From: Rhodothermales bacterium
Lineage (GTDB): Bacteria > Bacteroidota > Rhodothermia > Rhodothermales > JAHQVL01
Assembly (NCBI GenBank): GCA_041391505.1
Contig: JAWKNW010000061.1
Location: 1 to 5,469 of the forward strand
Length of the DNA: 5,469 nucleotides
Direction: 5' to 3'
Both the position numbers and the translations under genes were made by a program. Within the stretch, counting starts at the first letter, position 1, and each line of letters opens with the position of its first letter. Of the stretch, positions 1-5,469 are shown in pieces. The notes beneath the pieces are model-generated. The model worked only from the letters and a program-made list of their open reading frames with translations, ran no database searches and was not told the origin of the DNA.

Positions 1-106
1 GGCCGTCCAGGGCGCAGACAGGGTGGCACGAAATACCCGTCGATCGAAAGCGGTTCCACCCTATATTGCAGACGCTTGAAATGGGGACGGGCTGTAGAGT
101 GGTTGC
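1..106. other. Upstream non-coding leader of the secreted LRR protein gene
   Basis: I recognise no gene here on either strand; the short reading frames stop quickly or lack a start. It should carry the promoter of the gene starting at 107 or 149. An AT-rich TATATT lies at 62-67, but no convincing Bacteroidota -33/-7 pair (TTG and TAnnTTTG) is spaced around it, so no promoter is called. No Shine-Dalgarno motif precedes the ATG at 107, which is normal for Bacteroidota-type translation initiation. Confidence 0.4.
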
Positions 107-1417
107 ATGAGCGGTGCGCTCAATTCTCAATCTGCCGAACGATGCTGTATGAAGCGCGATGTGAGGCGTTCATGGTTGCCTCTTAGACCGGCTTTCCTGC
201 TTGTGCCGGCCATGATCTGGGGCGGGGTGATGTCGCCATTTACATCGGTGGAGCATGCGCGGAAAACGCTTCTGCCGGATGAAGGGACAGCGTTCGGCGC
301 GGCTTTGTCCGATAGGGAAGCCGATTCGCTCGCGCTGGTCGATTTGTATAACACCACGGATGCCATCAACTGGCATAACCGCACGAACTGGCTGCGAGGC
401 CCCATGGGCAGCTGGTTTGGGATCACCGTTGCGAACGGTCGCGTCACCCGGATCGAGCTGGCGTCGAACGGATTGTCGAGTCGTCAGAGGCCTTCAGGTC
501 TTCCGCCTTCCCTGGGCAATCTCACCGAATTGCGTGTGTTGGATGTGCAGAATAACGAGCTGCGGGGCGGCGTGCCGGACGCGATCGTCGGGCTGACGCA
601 TCTCGAGCGGCTGTATGTCAATGGCAATGGGCTCTTCGAACTGCCCGACCTGAGCGGGATGCCTGCGCTCGTCGACGTCCGTGTGGAGAACAATGCGTTT
701 ACGTTTGAAGATCTCGAGCCGAATGTGGGGACGTCATTCGCGTTTACCTATGCCCCCCAGGGTTTGCTTCCCGTGTCGCCGCTACCGGTGTTCGCATACG
801 ATAGCACCCGCGTGACCCTGCATATACCGGTTGGGGGCGAGCATAACCGGTACCAGTGGTATCTGGACGACGTACCCATCGCCGGCGCGCATGCCGACCG
901 GTACACCATTGAAAACCCCTCATACACCAACATTGGCCCCTACGTGCTGGAAGTCACGAATACGGTCGCCACGGAGCTGACGCTGTGGAGCGGCCGAAAG
1001 TACGTCACGTATGTGCCGCAATTCGAGTACAAGTGGCTGGATATCGGCGCCTACCAGCAGGTATACAGTGCGACCGGGGCGCTCGGCTGGACCGGCGTCT
1101 CTGAGAATGGCATGCAGTATCCGGCGATTCTCAGGCACTCGGGCCATAAGGACGGCGGATGGATTCTGGGTGGGCGTCAAGGACTGGACGGATCCGAATG
1201 GGCAGGCGTACCCCTTTTTCGTCACGCGTATGGGACCCCGTTCGGATTTCGAGAAGAACGACAGGGAGGTCAGCTTTCCGCTCCGGAATACACTCATCGG
1301 GCGGTATCCGGACACGGTTGTCGAGGTGAACGGCGCCGCCTCGTTCGACAAACGGGCCGTGCTCGACGACGTGGACCCGACCCTCGCGGCCGACCGGATG
1401 GTGCACACCACCTATAA
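107..1417 (+). CDS. N-terminal fragment: signal peptide, leucine-rich repeats and Ig-like domain
   Basis: This is the 5' half of the frameshifted secreted protein. Residues 1-14 precede a better signal-peptide start at Met15 (149), where basic KRDVRR leads into a hydrophobic stretch LPLRPAFLLVPAMIWGG; cleavage may follow VEHA near residue 51. Residues 74-108 (LALVDLYNTTDAINWHNRTNW...GSWFGITV) are the N-terminal cap typical of plant-like LRR proteins in Bacteroidota. Four repeats follow: 109-138 (RVTRIELASNGL, then LPPSLGN), 139-162 (LRVLDVQNNEL), 163-184 (LERLYVNGNGL) and 185-206 (LVDVRVENNAF). Residues about 220-300 look Ig-like, with YQWYLDDVPI and then YVLEVTN as the core strands. Genuine sequence ends at Asp349 (1153). 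The last 87 residues to the stop at 1415-1417 are out of frame and Arg/Gly-rich (for example RGERRRLVRQTGRARRRG), so they are artefactual. Confidence 0.75.
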   Translation: MSGALNSQSAERCCMKRDVRRSWLPLRPAFLLVPAMIWGGVMSPFTSVEHARKTLLPDEGTAFGAALSDREADSLALVDLYNTTDAINWHNRTNWLRGPMGSWFGITVANGRVTRIELASNGLSSRQRPSGLPPSLGNLTELRVLDVQNNELRGGVPDAIVGLTHLERLYVNGNGLFELPDLSGMPALVDVRVENNAFTFEDLEPNVGTSFAFTYAPQGLLPVSPLPVFAYDSTRVTLHIPVGGEHNRYQWYLDDVPIAGAHADRYTIENPSYTNIGPYVLEVTNTVATELTLWSGRKYVTYVPQFEYKWLDIGAYQQVYSATGALGWTGVSENGMQYPAILRHSGHKDGGWILGGRQGLDGSEWAGVPLFRHAYGTPFGFREERQGGQLSAPEYTHRAVSGHGCRGERRRLVRQTGRARRRGPDPRGRPDGAHHL

Positions 1418-3176
1418 TCTGGCGCTCGGTATCACGGTCGATCGCAAGGCCTATGCCTACACGAACGCCTTCCACGACAACTACCACATCGTCGAATACG
1501 CCTACTGCAACACCGGCAATACGGACGAGGATGCCGACATCGAACTGCCGAATCAGACGCTGCACGACGTCATGTTATTCAGCATCCACCGCTGGCGAGG
1601 CAATGAGCAGGCGGCCTGGGCAACGTCCTCGCCGCAGGTCTGGGGGCGGTACAGCATGTTCGACGTCGTCGGCGACGGCCATGCGACCTATCCGGTGGAT
1701 TTTACCGCCCAGTACGGATGGATGGGTTCAAATCTGATTTTTCGGGCCGAAATGGGGTACTCCAATATAGGGGGGGCCCTGTTCAGCGACAGGAGTCCCT
1801 ACGTGGCCGCCGGCGACACGGTCGGCCGCCTGGCCGGCCCCACGATGGTCGGGCAATCCATCATCCATGCCGACAATGGGCCGGATGACCGGTCCTATGA
1901 CCCCGCCAGGCAACCGTCCATCCTGGCCTGGATGGACAACGACTCGGTCACGAGCCTTCCCGTGGCCAGCGAGCCCACGCAGCAAGATTATTATGAAGAC
2001 ACCATCCTGGGCATGCGGGGGCAGCTGAAGTATCCGGGGTGCGTCACGTGCGAAGGGCGGATTTATCCGCATTTCGCCGACCTGATGCAGCCATCCGGCG
2101 CGTTTTGGATCCCACCCGACGATCCAACGCTGTTGGATCAATTCGCCGGCGGCTTTTCCCCGACCACCGGGTTTGGCCCCTACGAGCTGGCGCCGAATGC
2201 CTGCGTCAACGTCGTCGTCTCCGAAGGCGCCGCCGGCCTCAGCGTCGACGCGGCAACGAAGATCGGACGCGCGTTCAAGCGGGCCGGCGGAGACCGGGAA
2301 TCCAGCCTCATCGCTTACGACGCCGACGGCGACGGTGCGATCGATACGCAGCCGTTCGATTACGACAATGTGTTCGTCGGGACCGAAATACAGACGAAAA
2401 ACCAGTGGGTGATGTCGGCCCGGGATTCGCTGTTTCAGACGTTCTACCGCGCCCGGGACCTGTACAACGCCAGCAACGCGATGGCCGCCTATCCGATCGT
2501 GGAGCCGCCGCGTCCGCCGACGCGGTTCAGCCTGCGCACCGAGGCCGACAGGATCGCCCTCGATTGGACGCCGGCAGAAGCCGGGCCCGCCGTCGATCAC
2601 TGGGAGCTGTTCCGCACGCGGGACCGGGTGGATAACCTGTACATTAGCGGCTGCCTGGACGAGCCGGCCATTCCGTGCGGGTATGAACGGGTGGCGATGC
2701 TGCCGGCGGACGCGGTTTCGTACGTCGATTCCCTGGTGACTGCCGGTGTGGACTATTATTATTATCTGGAAGCCGTGGGCGACGCACAGCCGGCGGACCC
2801 AACGGCGATCCATGGGACGCCCGGCGGAACTGCCCTGCGCAGTGCGCGCTACATGACACAGACGTATACGCCGGCCACGCCGGGCATCATGGCGGAGCCG
2901 GAGCCCGAACCGACGACGTTCACCCTGGAGGGCAACTACCCAAATCCGTTCAACGGGTCGACCAGCATTCAGTATGTGCTCCCGGAAGCAGCCGATGTAA
3001 CGCTCGTCGTATACGACATCCTCGGCCGCGAAGTACGGCTCCTGCTCCAGGCGCGCGAGGAAGCCGGCCGGCATATACATCGTTTCACGGCGGATGGGCT
3101 TGCGAGCGGCGTCTACCTGTACGTGCTGCGGACGGGCACCCACGTGGGCGTCGGCAAGATGCTGCTGGTGCATTAA
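1155..3176 (+). CDS. C-terminal fragment: uncharacterised central region, FnIII-like domain and T9SS type A sorting domain
   Basis: This is the 3' half of the frameshifted protein. The frame is open back to an ATG at 1011, but 1011-1154 overlaps real coding sequence in the other frame and translates to a non-homologous Ser/Arg-rich stretch. A gene caller might instead start it at the ATG at 1398. In restored numbering, residues 350-800 form a long region I cannot name. It contains a CxxC pair (CVTC, coded around 2040-2051), a D-x-D-x-D-G-x-I-D loop (DADGDGAID, about 738-746) resembling thrombospondin-3/dockerin-type calcium loops, and a beta-rich LAPNACVNVVVSEGAAGLS stretch. The conserved-looking RDSLFQTFYRARDLYN helix precedes a proline-rich linker and an FnIII-like domain (FSLRTEADRIALDWTP to DYYYYLEAVG). 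The final 84 residues are a complete type A sorting domain: NYPNPFNGSTSIQYVLPEA, VTLVVYDILGREV, LASGVYLYVLRTG and KMLLVH at the stop. Export by T9SS is therefore likely if the gene is intact in the cell. Confidence 0.8.
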   Translation, partial: ADGFWVGVKDWTDPNGQAYPFFVTRMGPRSDFEKNDREVSFPLRNTLIGRYPDTVVEVNGAASFDKRAVLDDVDPTLAADRMVHTTYNLALGITVDRKAYAYTNAFHDNYHIVEYAYCNTGNTDEDADIELPNQTLHDVMLFSIHRWRGNEQAAWATSSPQVWGRYSMFDVVGDGHATYPVDFTAQYGWMGSNLIFRAEMGYSNIGGALFSDRSPYVAAGDTVGRLAGPTMVGQSIIHADNGPDDRSYDPARQPSILAWMDNDSVTSLPVASEPTQQDYYEDTILGMRGQLKYPGCVTCEGRIYPHFADLMQPSGAFWIPPDDPTLLDQFAGGFSPTTGFGPYELAPNACVNVVVSEGAAGLSVDAATKIGRAFKRAGGDRESSLIAYDADGDGAIDTQPFDYDNVFVGTEIQTKNQWVMSARDSLFQTFYRARDLYNASNAMAAYPIVEPPRPPTRFSLRTEADRIALDWTPAEAGPAVDHWELFRTRDRVDNLYISGCLDEPAIPCGYERVAMLPADAVSYVDSLVTAGVDYYYYLEAVGDAQPADPTAIHGTPGGTALRSARYMTQTYTPATPGIMAEPEPEPTTFTLEGNYPNPFNGSTSIQYVLPEAADVTLVVYDILGREVRLLLQAREEAGRHIHRFTADGLASGVYLYVLRTGTHVGVGKMLLVH

Positions 3177-3182
3177 ACAACA

Positions 3183-3204
3183 CATGCATTCATCAGAATG
3201 CATG
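3183..3204. terminator. Possible terminator hairpin after the secreted protein gene
   Basis: A perfect 9-bp inverted repeat, catgcattc and gaatgcatg, is separated by a 4-base loop (atca) and begins 6 bases after the TAA stop. The position suits a transcription terminator or a 3'-end stabilising hairpin. The stem is AT-rich (4 of 9 pairs are G-C) and no T-tract follows, so it is not a canonical Rho-independent terminator. The stronger stem at 3273-3301 could serve instead. Confidence 0.35.
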
Positions 3205-3272
3205 GGTTGCCGTTCCAGGTTGCATGTTTAACGATCAAGGACGATGTGCCTTTAACCACATTCCGCGGGTTT

Positions 3273-3301
3273 GTCATCCCCCAATCTGGTCGGGGGATGA
3301 C
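3273..3301. repeat. Perfect 10-bp inverted repeat (gtcatccccc / gggggatgac)
   Basis: The arms 3273-3282 and 3292-3301 are exact reverse complements around a 9-base loop (aatctggtc). Outside the arms, 3272/3302 can form a G-T pair, 3271/3303 a T-A pair and 3270/3304 another G-T pair, so the helix may reach 13 bp. The arm resembles the GTCATyCCC-type palindromes that recur between genes in many bacterial genomes, so it may be a dispersed repeat unit. It could also act as a bidirectional terminator, although no T-run follows on the plus strand. That it forms a stable stem is seen directly; dispersal is inferred. Confidence 0.55.
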
Positions 3302-3344
3302 GAGAAGAGAGCGAATGCAAGTTCTCAACCGGCTCTAAACGATC

Positions 3345-3398
3345 CATGTTCAAGGTTCCTGGCATACATCATTGAACCATGAACATGAAACCTTGAAC
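3345..3398. repeat. Nested inverted repeats built on CCTTGAAC-like heptamers
   Basis: catgttcaaggttc (3345-3358) pairs with gaaccatgaacatg (3374-3387) over 14 bp with one mismatch and a 15-base loop. The same left arm, gttcaaggtt (3348-3357), is also a perfect 10-bp reverse complement of aaccttgaac (3389-3398). Two alternative, mutually exclusive stems can therefore form. The right side reads as imperfect 7-base units (catgaac, atgaaac, cttgaac, tgaaaac), suggesting expansion of a short heptamer. It ends just 17 bases before the ATG at 3415, so it could affect transcription or translation of the next gene. Function is unknown. Confidence 0.45.
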
Positions 3399-3434
3399 TG
3401 AAAACGCACGACACATGGCAGATTCAACAAGGCC

Positions 3435-3989
3435 GTGGCCACCCAGCTGGCCAACATGGAAACGCGAACCGGAAAAACGCTCGATGAACTCAAGGCCATC
3501 GTCCACGCGAGCGGTCTGTCCAAACACGGCGAACTGGTCGCGATGCTCAAGACGACGCTGGGCATGGGGCATGGCGATGCGAACCTGCTGGTCCATTTCG
3601 CGCGCCAGAGCGATGGGCAAAGCGCCGCCGTAGCGAAAGGAGTCGCCGGCGATGCCGTCCTCGACGGACTCTACACCGGTCCCAAAGCCGCGCTACGGCC
3701 CATTCACGATCGGCTGCTCGAGGTGCTGCGCGATCTGGGTGATTTCGAGGAGGCGCCCAAGAAGACGTACGTCAGTTACCGGCGCAAGAAGCAGTTTGTG
3801 ATGATCGGGCCGGCCACGAATACGCGGGTGGAGGTCGGGCTGAACATGAAAGGCCTCGACGCCACGGATCGGCTGCTGGCGTTGCCGGCCGGGCAGATGT
3901 GCAATTACAAGGTGAAACTCACCGACGCCGGCGAGGTCGATGCCGACCTGATCGACTGGATCCGGACCGCCTACGAATCGGCCGGATGA
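3435..3989 (+). CDS. DUF4287-DUF5655 domain protein
   Basis: This is a small soluble protein of unknown biochemical function, with no signal peptide or membrane segment, so probably cytoplasmic. Residues 1 to about 60 match DUF4287: TRTGKTLDELKAIVHASGL, KHGELVAMLK and GMGHGDANLLVHFA. Residues about 72-183 match DUF5655: GPKAALRPIHDRLLEVL, APKKTYVSYRRKKQF, NTRVEVGLNMKGL and EVDADLIDWIRTAY. The two-domain order and length (about 185-190 residues) are usual for this family. The only in-frame start is GTG at 3435. However, the out-of-frame ATG at 3415 begins atg-gca-gat, and adding one base after it gives MADFNKAVATQLANMETRTG, which is how relatives typically begin (191 residues). An indel at about 3423 is therefore likely, in the sequence record or in the gene. 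The membrane protein gene follows after 34 bp and may share its transcript. Confidence 0.82.
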   Translation: MATQLANMETRTGKTLDELKAIVHASGLSKHGELVAMLKTTLGMGHGDANLLVHFARQSDGQSAAVAKGVAGDAVLDGLYTGPKAALRPIHDRLLEVLRDLGDFEEAPKKTYVSYRRKKQFVMIGPATNTRVEVGLNMKGLDATDRLLALPAGQMCNYKVKLTDAGEVDADLIDWIRTAYESAG

Positions 3990-4023
3990 GTGAAGCAACG
4001 TCGGTCCCCAATCCCTACCCACT

Positions 4024-4698
4024 ATGTTTATAGGTCACTACGCCCTCGGACTCGGAGCGAAGCGATTCGCCCCCGCCGTCTCGCTGGGGACACTGTTTAT
4101 TGCCGTGCAGTTCGCGGATCTGCTCTGGCCGACGCTGTTGTTGCTGGGCCTGGAACAGGTTGAGATAGCGCCCGGCATCACCGCGGTTACGCCGCTGGAC
4201 TTCATCAGCTATCCGTATTCGCATAGCCTTGTCATGGCTGTGGTCTGGGCCGGCGTGTTCGCCGGCGTGTACCTTGTCGTCCATAAAAACCGGCGTGCGG
4301 CGGCCGGGATGCTCGCGGCGCTGGTTGCGAGCCACTGGGTTCTCGACGTGGCCACCCATCGACCGGACATGCCGATCACGATCGGCGGCGACCTCCGCGT
4401 CGGGCTCGGCCTGTGGGATCGGCTGCCGGCGACGCTGGCCGTCGAAGGCGCGTTGTTTTTGGCCGGCGTATACCTCTATGCACGATCGACACGGGCGAAG
4501 GACCGGGTCGGGACCTTCGCCTTCTGGGGATTGATCGGATTTCTGGTCGTCGTTTATCTGGCCAATCTGTTCGGCCCTCCACCGCCCAGTGTCTCCGCGA
4601 TTGCATGGAGTGCGCAGAGCCTCTGGCTCATCGTCATCTGGGGGTACTGGATCGACCGACATCGTGAGGGTGTGCAGCAGCAATCCCGGCCCGCATAA
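4024..4698 (+). CDS. Multi-pass membrane protein, YdjM/DUF457-like metal-dependent hydrolase group
   Basis: This 224-residue inner-membrane protein has about five or six hydrophobic segments, near residues 18-42, 66-86, 92-109, 133-152, 165-182 and 194-210. Conserved-looking polar residues sit in and beside them: H5 in FIGHYALG, D32 in FADLLWP, H67 in YPYSHS, and H104, D108, H112 and D115 in SHWVLDVATHRPD. This His/Asp set resembles the YdjM/DUF457 family, labelled membrane-bound metal-dependent hydrolases. That label rests mostly on the conserved residues rather than on assays, so substrate and activity are unknown. The APGITAVTPLDF loop and the NLFGPPPPSV motif near 181-190 mark a subgroup common in environmental bacteria. 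The ATG at 4024 lies 34 bp after the previous stop with no Shine-Dalgarno motif; the MFIGHYALG start is as expected for the family. A charged, Gln-rich tail ends at residue 224. Confidence 0.75.
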   Translation: MFIGHYALGLGAKRFAPAVSLGTLFIAVQFADLLWPTLLLLGLEQVEIAPGITAVTPLDFISYPYSHSLVMAVVWAGVFAGVYLVVHKNRRAAAGMLAALVASHWVLDVATHRPDMPITIGGDLRVGLGLWDRLPATLAVEGALFLAGVYLYARSTRAKDRVGTFAFWGLIGFLVVVYLANLFGPPPPSVSAIAWSAQSLWLIVIWGYWIDRHREGVQQQSRPA

Positions 4699-4700
4699 AA

Positions 4701-5469
4701 TTACTGTTTGGCTTCGATTTCCACCCGCGTCATCGTCTGCCCCGGGATCGAGAGGAGGTAGCGCATGCCCCGGCGCGTGACGTGAAGATCCAGATCCCGG
4801 ACTTCCTTGCCGCGCTCGTAATACCTGAATTGATAGTAGCCCGGCGCTAGATGCCAGAGCCGCAGCTCCACCAGTTTGCGTTCGCGGCTCGTCTCGTACA
4901 GGTCGATGCCGAACCCGGACGGACTGCTGTCGGTGACCAGCGCGGCCGTCGTCGCGCTGAGCTGGCTGTAGGTGACGACCGGGTAGGGAGACATCGCTTC
5001 AGGCGTCCCGTCCCCTGTCAGCATCGCGCTCAGGTGCCGCTCGCCCGGGGTATTGGGGCGGGCGACGTAGACGCGGTCGGTGTGCAGCACCTGATCGGTC
5101 AGCAGCGGGACGTTGAAGCGGACGACGTCCAGGATATCCTCCAGGCCGGCTGCGAGGTGGTTCGTATCCCCCGAAAGACGATAGCGCGCGTACGGTGTGC
5201 CGTAGTTCAGAATGAGGTCGTCGTACGTCTTGTCTCCCGTGCGGAGTCGCCAGGTCTCGACGACGCTCCAGAACGCGCTGGTTTCGCGCAGGATGGCGGC
5301 GGCCCATTGCGGCGAGCCTGCCGGCAGGGCATCAGCCGCCGGCGCGTCGCGGTAGCGCGCCACCAGATCCAGCGATGCCTTGAGCGGGGCGAGCAGGCGG
5401 TCGTCGCGGGTGAGGGTGTAGGTGAACAAGAGCTGATCGAGCATCATGCTGCCGGCGGCGTGCTGCCAG
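4701..5469 (-). CDS. C-terminal part of a large protein with alpha-toroid-like helices and a beta-rich tail (5' end beyond the window)
   Basis: The frame is open to the right-hand edge with no stop. Residues WQHAAGS precede the MM at 5447-5442, so the gene very probably starts outside the window and the methionine is internal; 255 residues are visible. Numbered from that methionine, residues 1-125 are helical in pairs (MLDQLLFTYTLTRDDRLLAP, FWSVVETWRLRTGD, YDDLILNYG, LSGDTNHLAAGLEDILDVVR). This resembles the helical hairpins of (alpha/alpha) toroid enzymes such as six-hairpin glycosidases and polysaccharide lyases. Residues about 150-248 are beta-rich (VTYSQLSATTAALVTD, LVELRLWHLAPGYYQFRYYE, GMRYLLSIPGQTMTRVEIE), as in the C-terminal sandwich that often follows such toroids. 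I do not recognise a specific family, and no catalytic residues can be assigned. There is no T9SS tail at this C terminus. It converges on the membrane protein gene with 2 bp between stops. Confidence 0.7.
   Translation of the reverse strand, partial: WQHAAGSMMLDQLLFTYTLTRDDRLLAPLKASLDLVARYRDAPAADALPAGSPQWAAAILRETSAFWSVVETWRLRTGDKTYDDLILNYGTPYARYRLSGDTNHLAAGLEDILDVVRFNVPLLTDQVLHTDRVYVARPNTPGERHLSAMLTGDGTPEAMSPYPVVTYSQLSATTAALVTDSSPSGFGIDLYETSRERKLVELRLWHLAPGYYQFRYYERGKEVRDLDLHVTRRGMRYLLSIPGQTMTRVEIEAKQ

Larger units (their letters stand above)
107..3176 (+). pseudogene. Large secreted LRR/Ig-like/FnIII protein with T9SS type A sorting domain, split by a +1 frameshift
   Basis: This is one gene read in two frames. 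Frame 2 carries the N-terminal half up to HSGHKD (codon 1151-1153), and frame 3 carries the rest from ADGFWVGVKDW (from 1155). Deleting a single g at 1154/1155 gives gac-gcg-gat-gga and a continuous protein of 1,022 residues from the ATG at 107, or 1,008 from 149. Order on the restored numbering: signal peptide about 15-50, LRRs about 109-206, Ig-like about 220-300, uncharacterised central region about 310-800, FnIII-like about 802-893, acidic Pro/Glu linker about 930-936, sorting domain about 939-1022. Known for the family: the tail directs export through the type IX system and surface attachment or release. Inferred: an adhesion or ligand-binding role outside the cell; no catalytic motif is visible. 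Whether the frameshift is a sequencing or assembly error or a real lesion cannot be decided here. Sequence on both sides keeps good coding character, which favours an error or a very recent mutation. Confidence 0.8.
3177..3414. other. Structured intergenic region with three inverted repeats
   Basis: No credible reading frame fills this stretch, which is more AT-rich than the flanking genes. It contains a 9-bp hairpin (3183-3204), a perfect 10-bp hairpin with G/C-rich core (3273-3301) and a nested set of inverted repeats built on CCTTGAAC/GTTCAAGG-like words (3345-3398). It must hold the 3' end of the secreted protein transcript and the promoter of the downstream gene. No promoter consensus is clear enough to call. 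The A-rich stretch just before the ATG at 3415 suits Bacteroidota translation initiation. Confidence 0.6.

Noticed and set aside
55..70. TATATT as a promoter -10/-7 element
   Set aside because: There is no matching upstream element at suitable spacing, and the hexamer does not fit the Bacteroidota TAnnTTTG consensus.
1144..1165. Programmed +1 ribosomal frameshift
   Set aside because: There is no slippery run and no stop codon at the shift site (the zero frame stays open for 87 codons), and no stimulatory motif is evident, so an indel is simpler.
920..1565. Overlapping minus-strand frames around the frameshift
   Set aside because: They are antisense to continuous homologous coding sequence on the plus strand and show no recognisable domains.
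1728..3203. Long minus-strand open frame of 491 codons
   Set aside because: It lies antisense to the well-supported secreted protein. Its translation is Arg/His/Gly-rich with no domain pattern, as expected for a mirror frame in GC-rich DNA.
4015..4683. Minus-strand open frame of 222 codons across the membrane protein gene
   Set aside because: It is the shadow of the plus-strand gene, whose translation shows membrane segments and conserved His/Asp motifs; the antisense product is charged and low in complexity.
4999..5307. Second minus-strand frame of 102 codons
   Set aside because: It lies inside the longer open frame of the partial gene and has the Arg/Pro-rich composition of an off-frame translation.
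1..5469. CRISPR arrays, tRNA/rRNA genes, insertion sequences
   Set aside because: No spaced direct repeats, cloverleaf-like sequence, transposase or terminal inverted repeats were seen. The intergenic palindromes are too few and unspaced to form an array.

Overview
The window is GC-rich and looks like a chromosomal piece from a Bacteroidota-type bacterium, most likely Rhodothermia (Rhodothermota). The main evidence is a C-terminal type IX secretion (T9SS) type A sorting domain on the first gene (NYPNPFN, then VYDILGREV, then SGVYLYVL). Start codons lack Shine-Dalgarno motifs, which also fits Bacteroidota. The lineage is inferred from protein style and base composition, not from a marker gene.

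Layout. Positions 107-3176 (+) encode one large secreted multidomain protein of about 1,000 residues: signal peptide, leucine-rich repeats, an Ig-like domain, a long uncharacterised central region with a calcium-loop-like motif, a fibronectin type III-like domain and the T9SS tail. As written it is broken by a +1 frameshift near 1154. Removing one g restores a continuous reading frame. Positions 3177-3414 are non-coding and hold three inverted-repeat structures, one of them a perfect 10-bp stem that may be a dispersed genomic element. Positions 3415/3435-3989 (+) encode a small cytoplasmic DUF4287-DUF5655 protein whose natural ATG is one base out of frame, a second single-base indel. Positions 4024-4698 (+) encode a multi-pass membrane protein resembling the YdjM/DUF457 'membrane-bound metal-dependent hydrolase' group. 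Positions 4701-5469 (-) hold the C-terminal part of a larger protein that leaves the window, with an alpha-helical toroid-like part followed by a beta-rich tail. It converges on the membrane protein gene with only 2 bp between the stop codons.

How the genes relate. The DUF4287-DUF5655 and membrane protein genes are 34 bp apart and probably co-transcribed, but no shared pathway is evident. The secreted protein is a separate unit and the minus-strand gene belongs to another operon. I see no CRISPR array, RNA gene, mobile element or recognisable defence or biosynthetic system. The most informative points are the two single-base frame disruptions, which are either assembly errors or genuine decay, and the structured 3177-3414 intergenic region.
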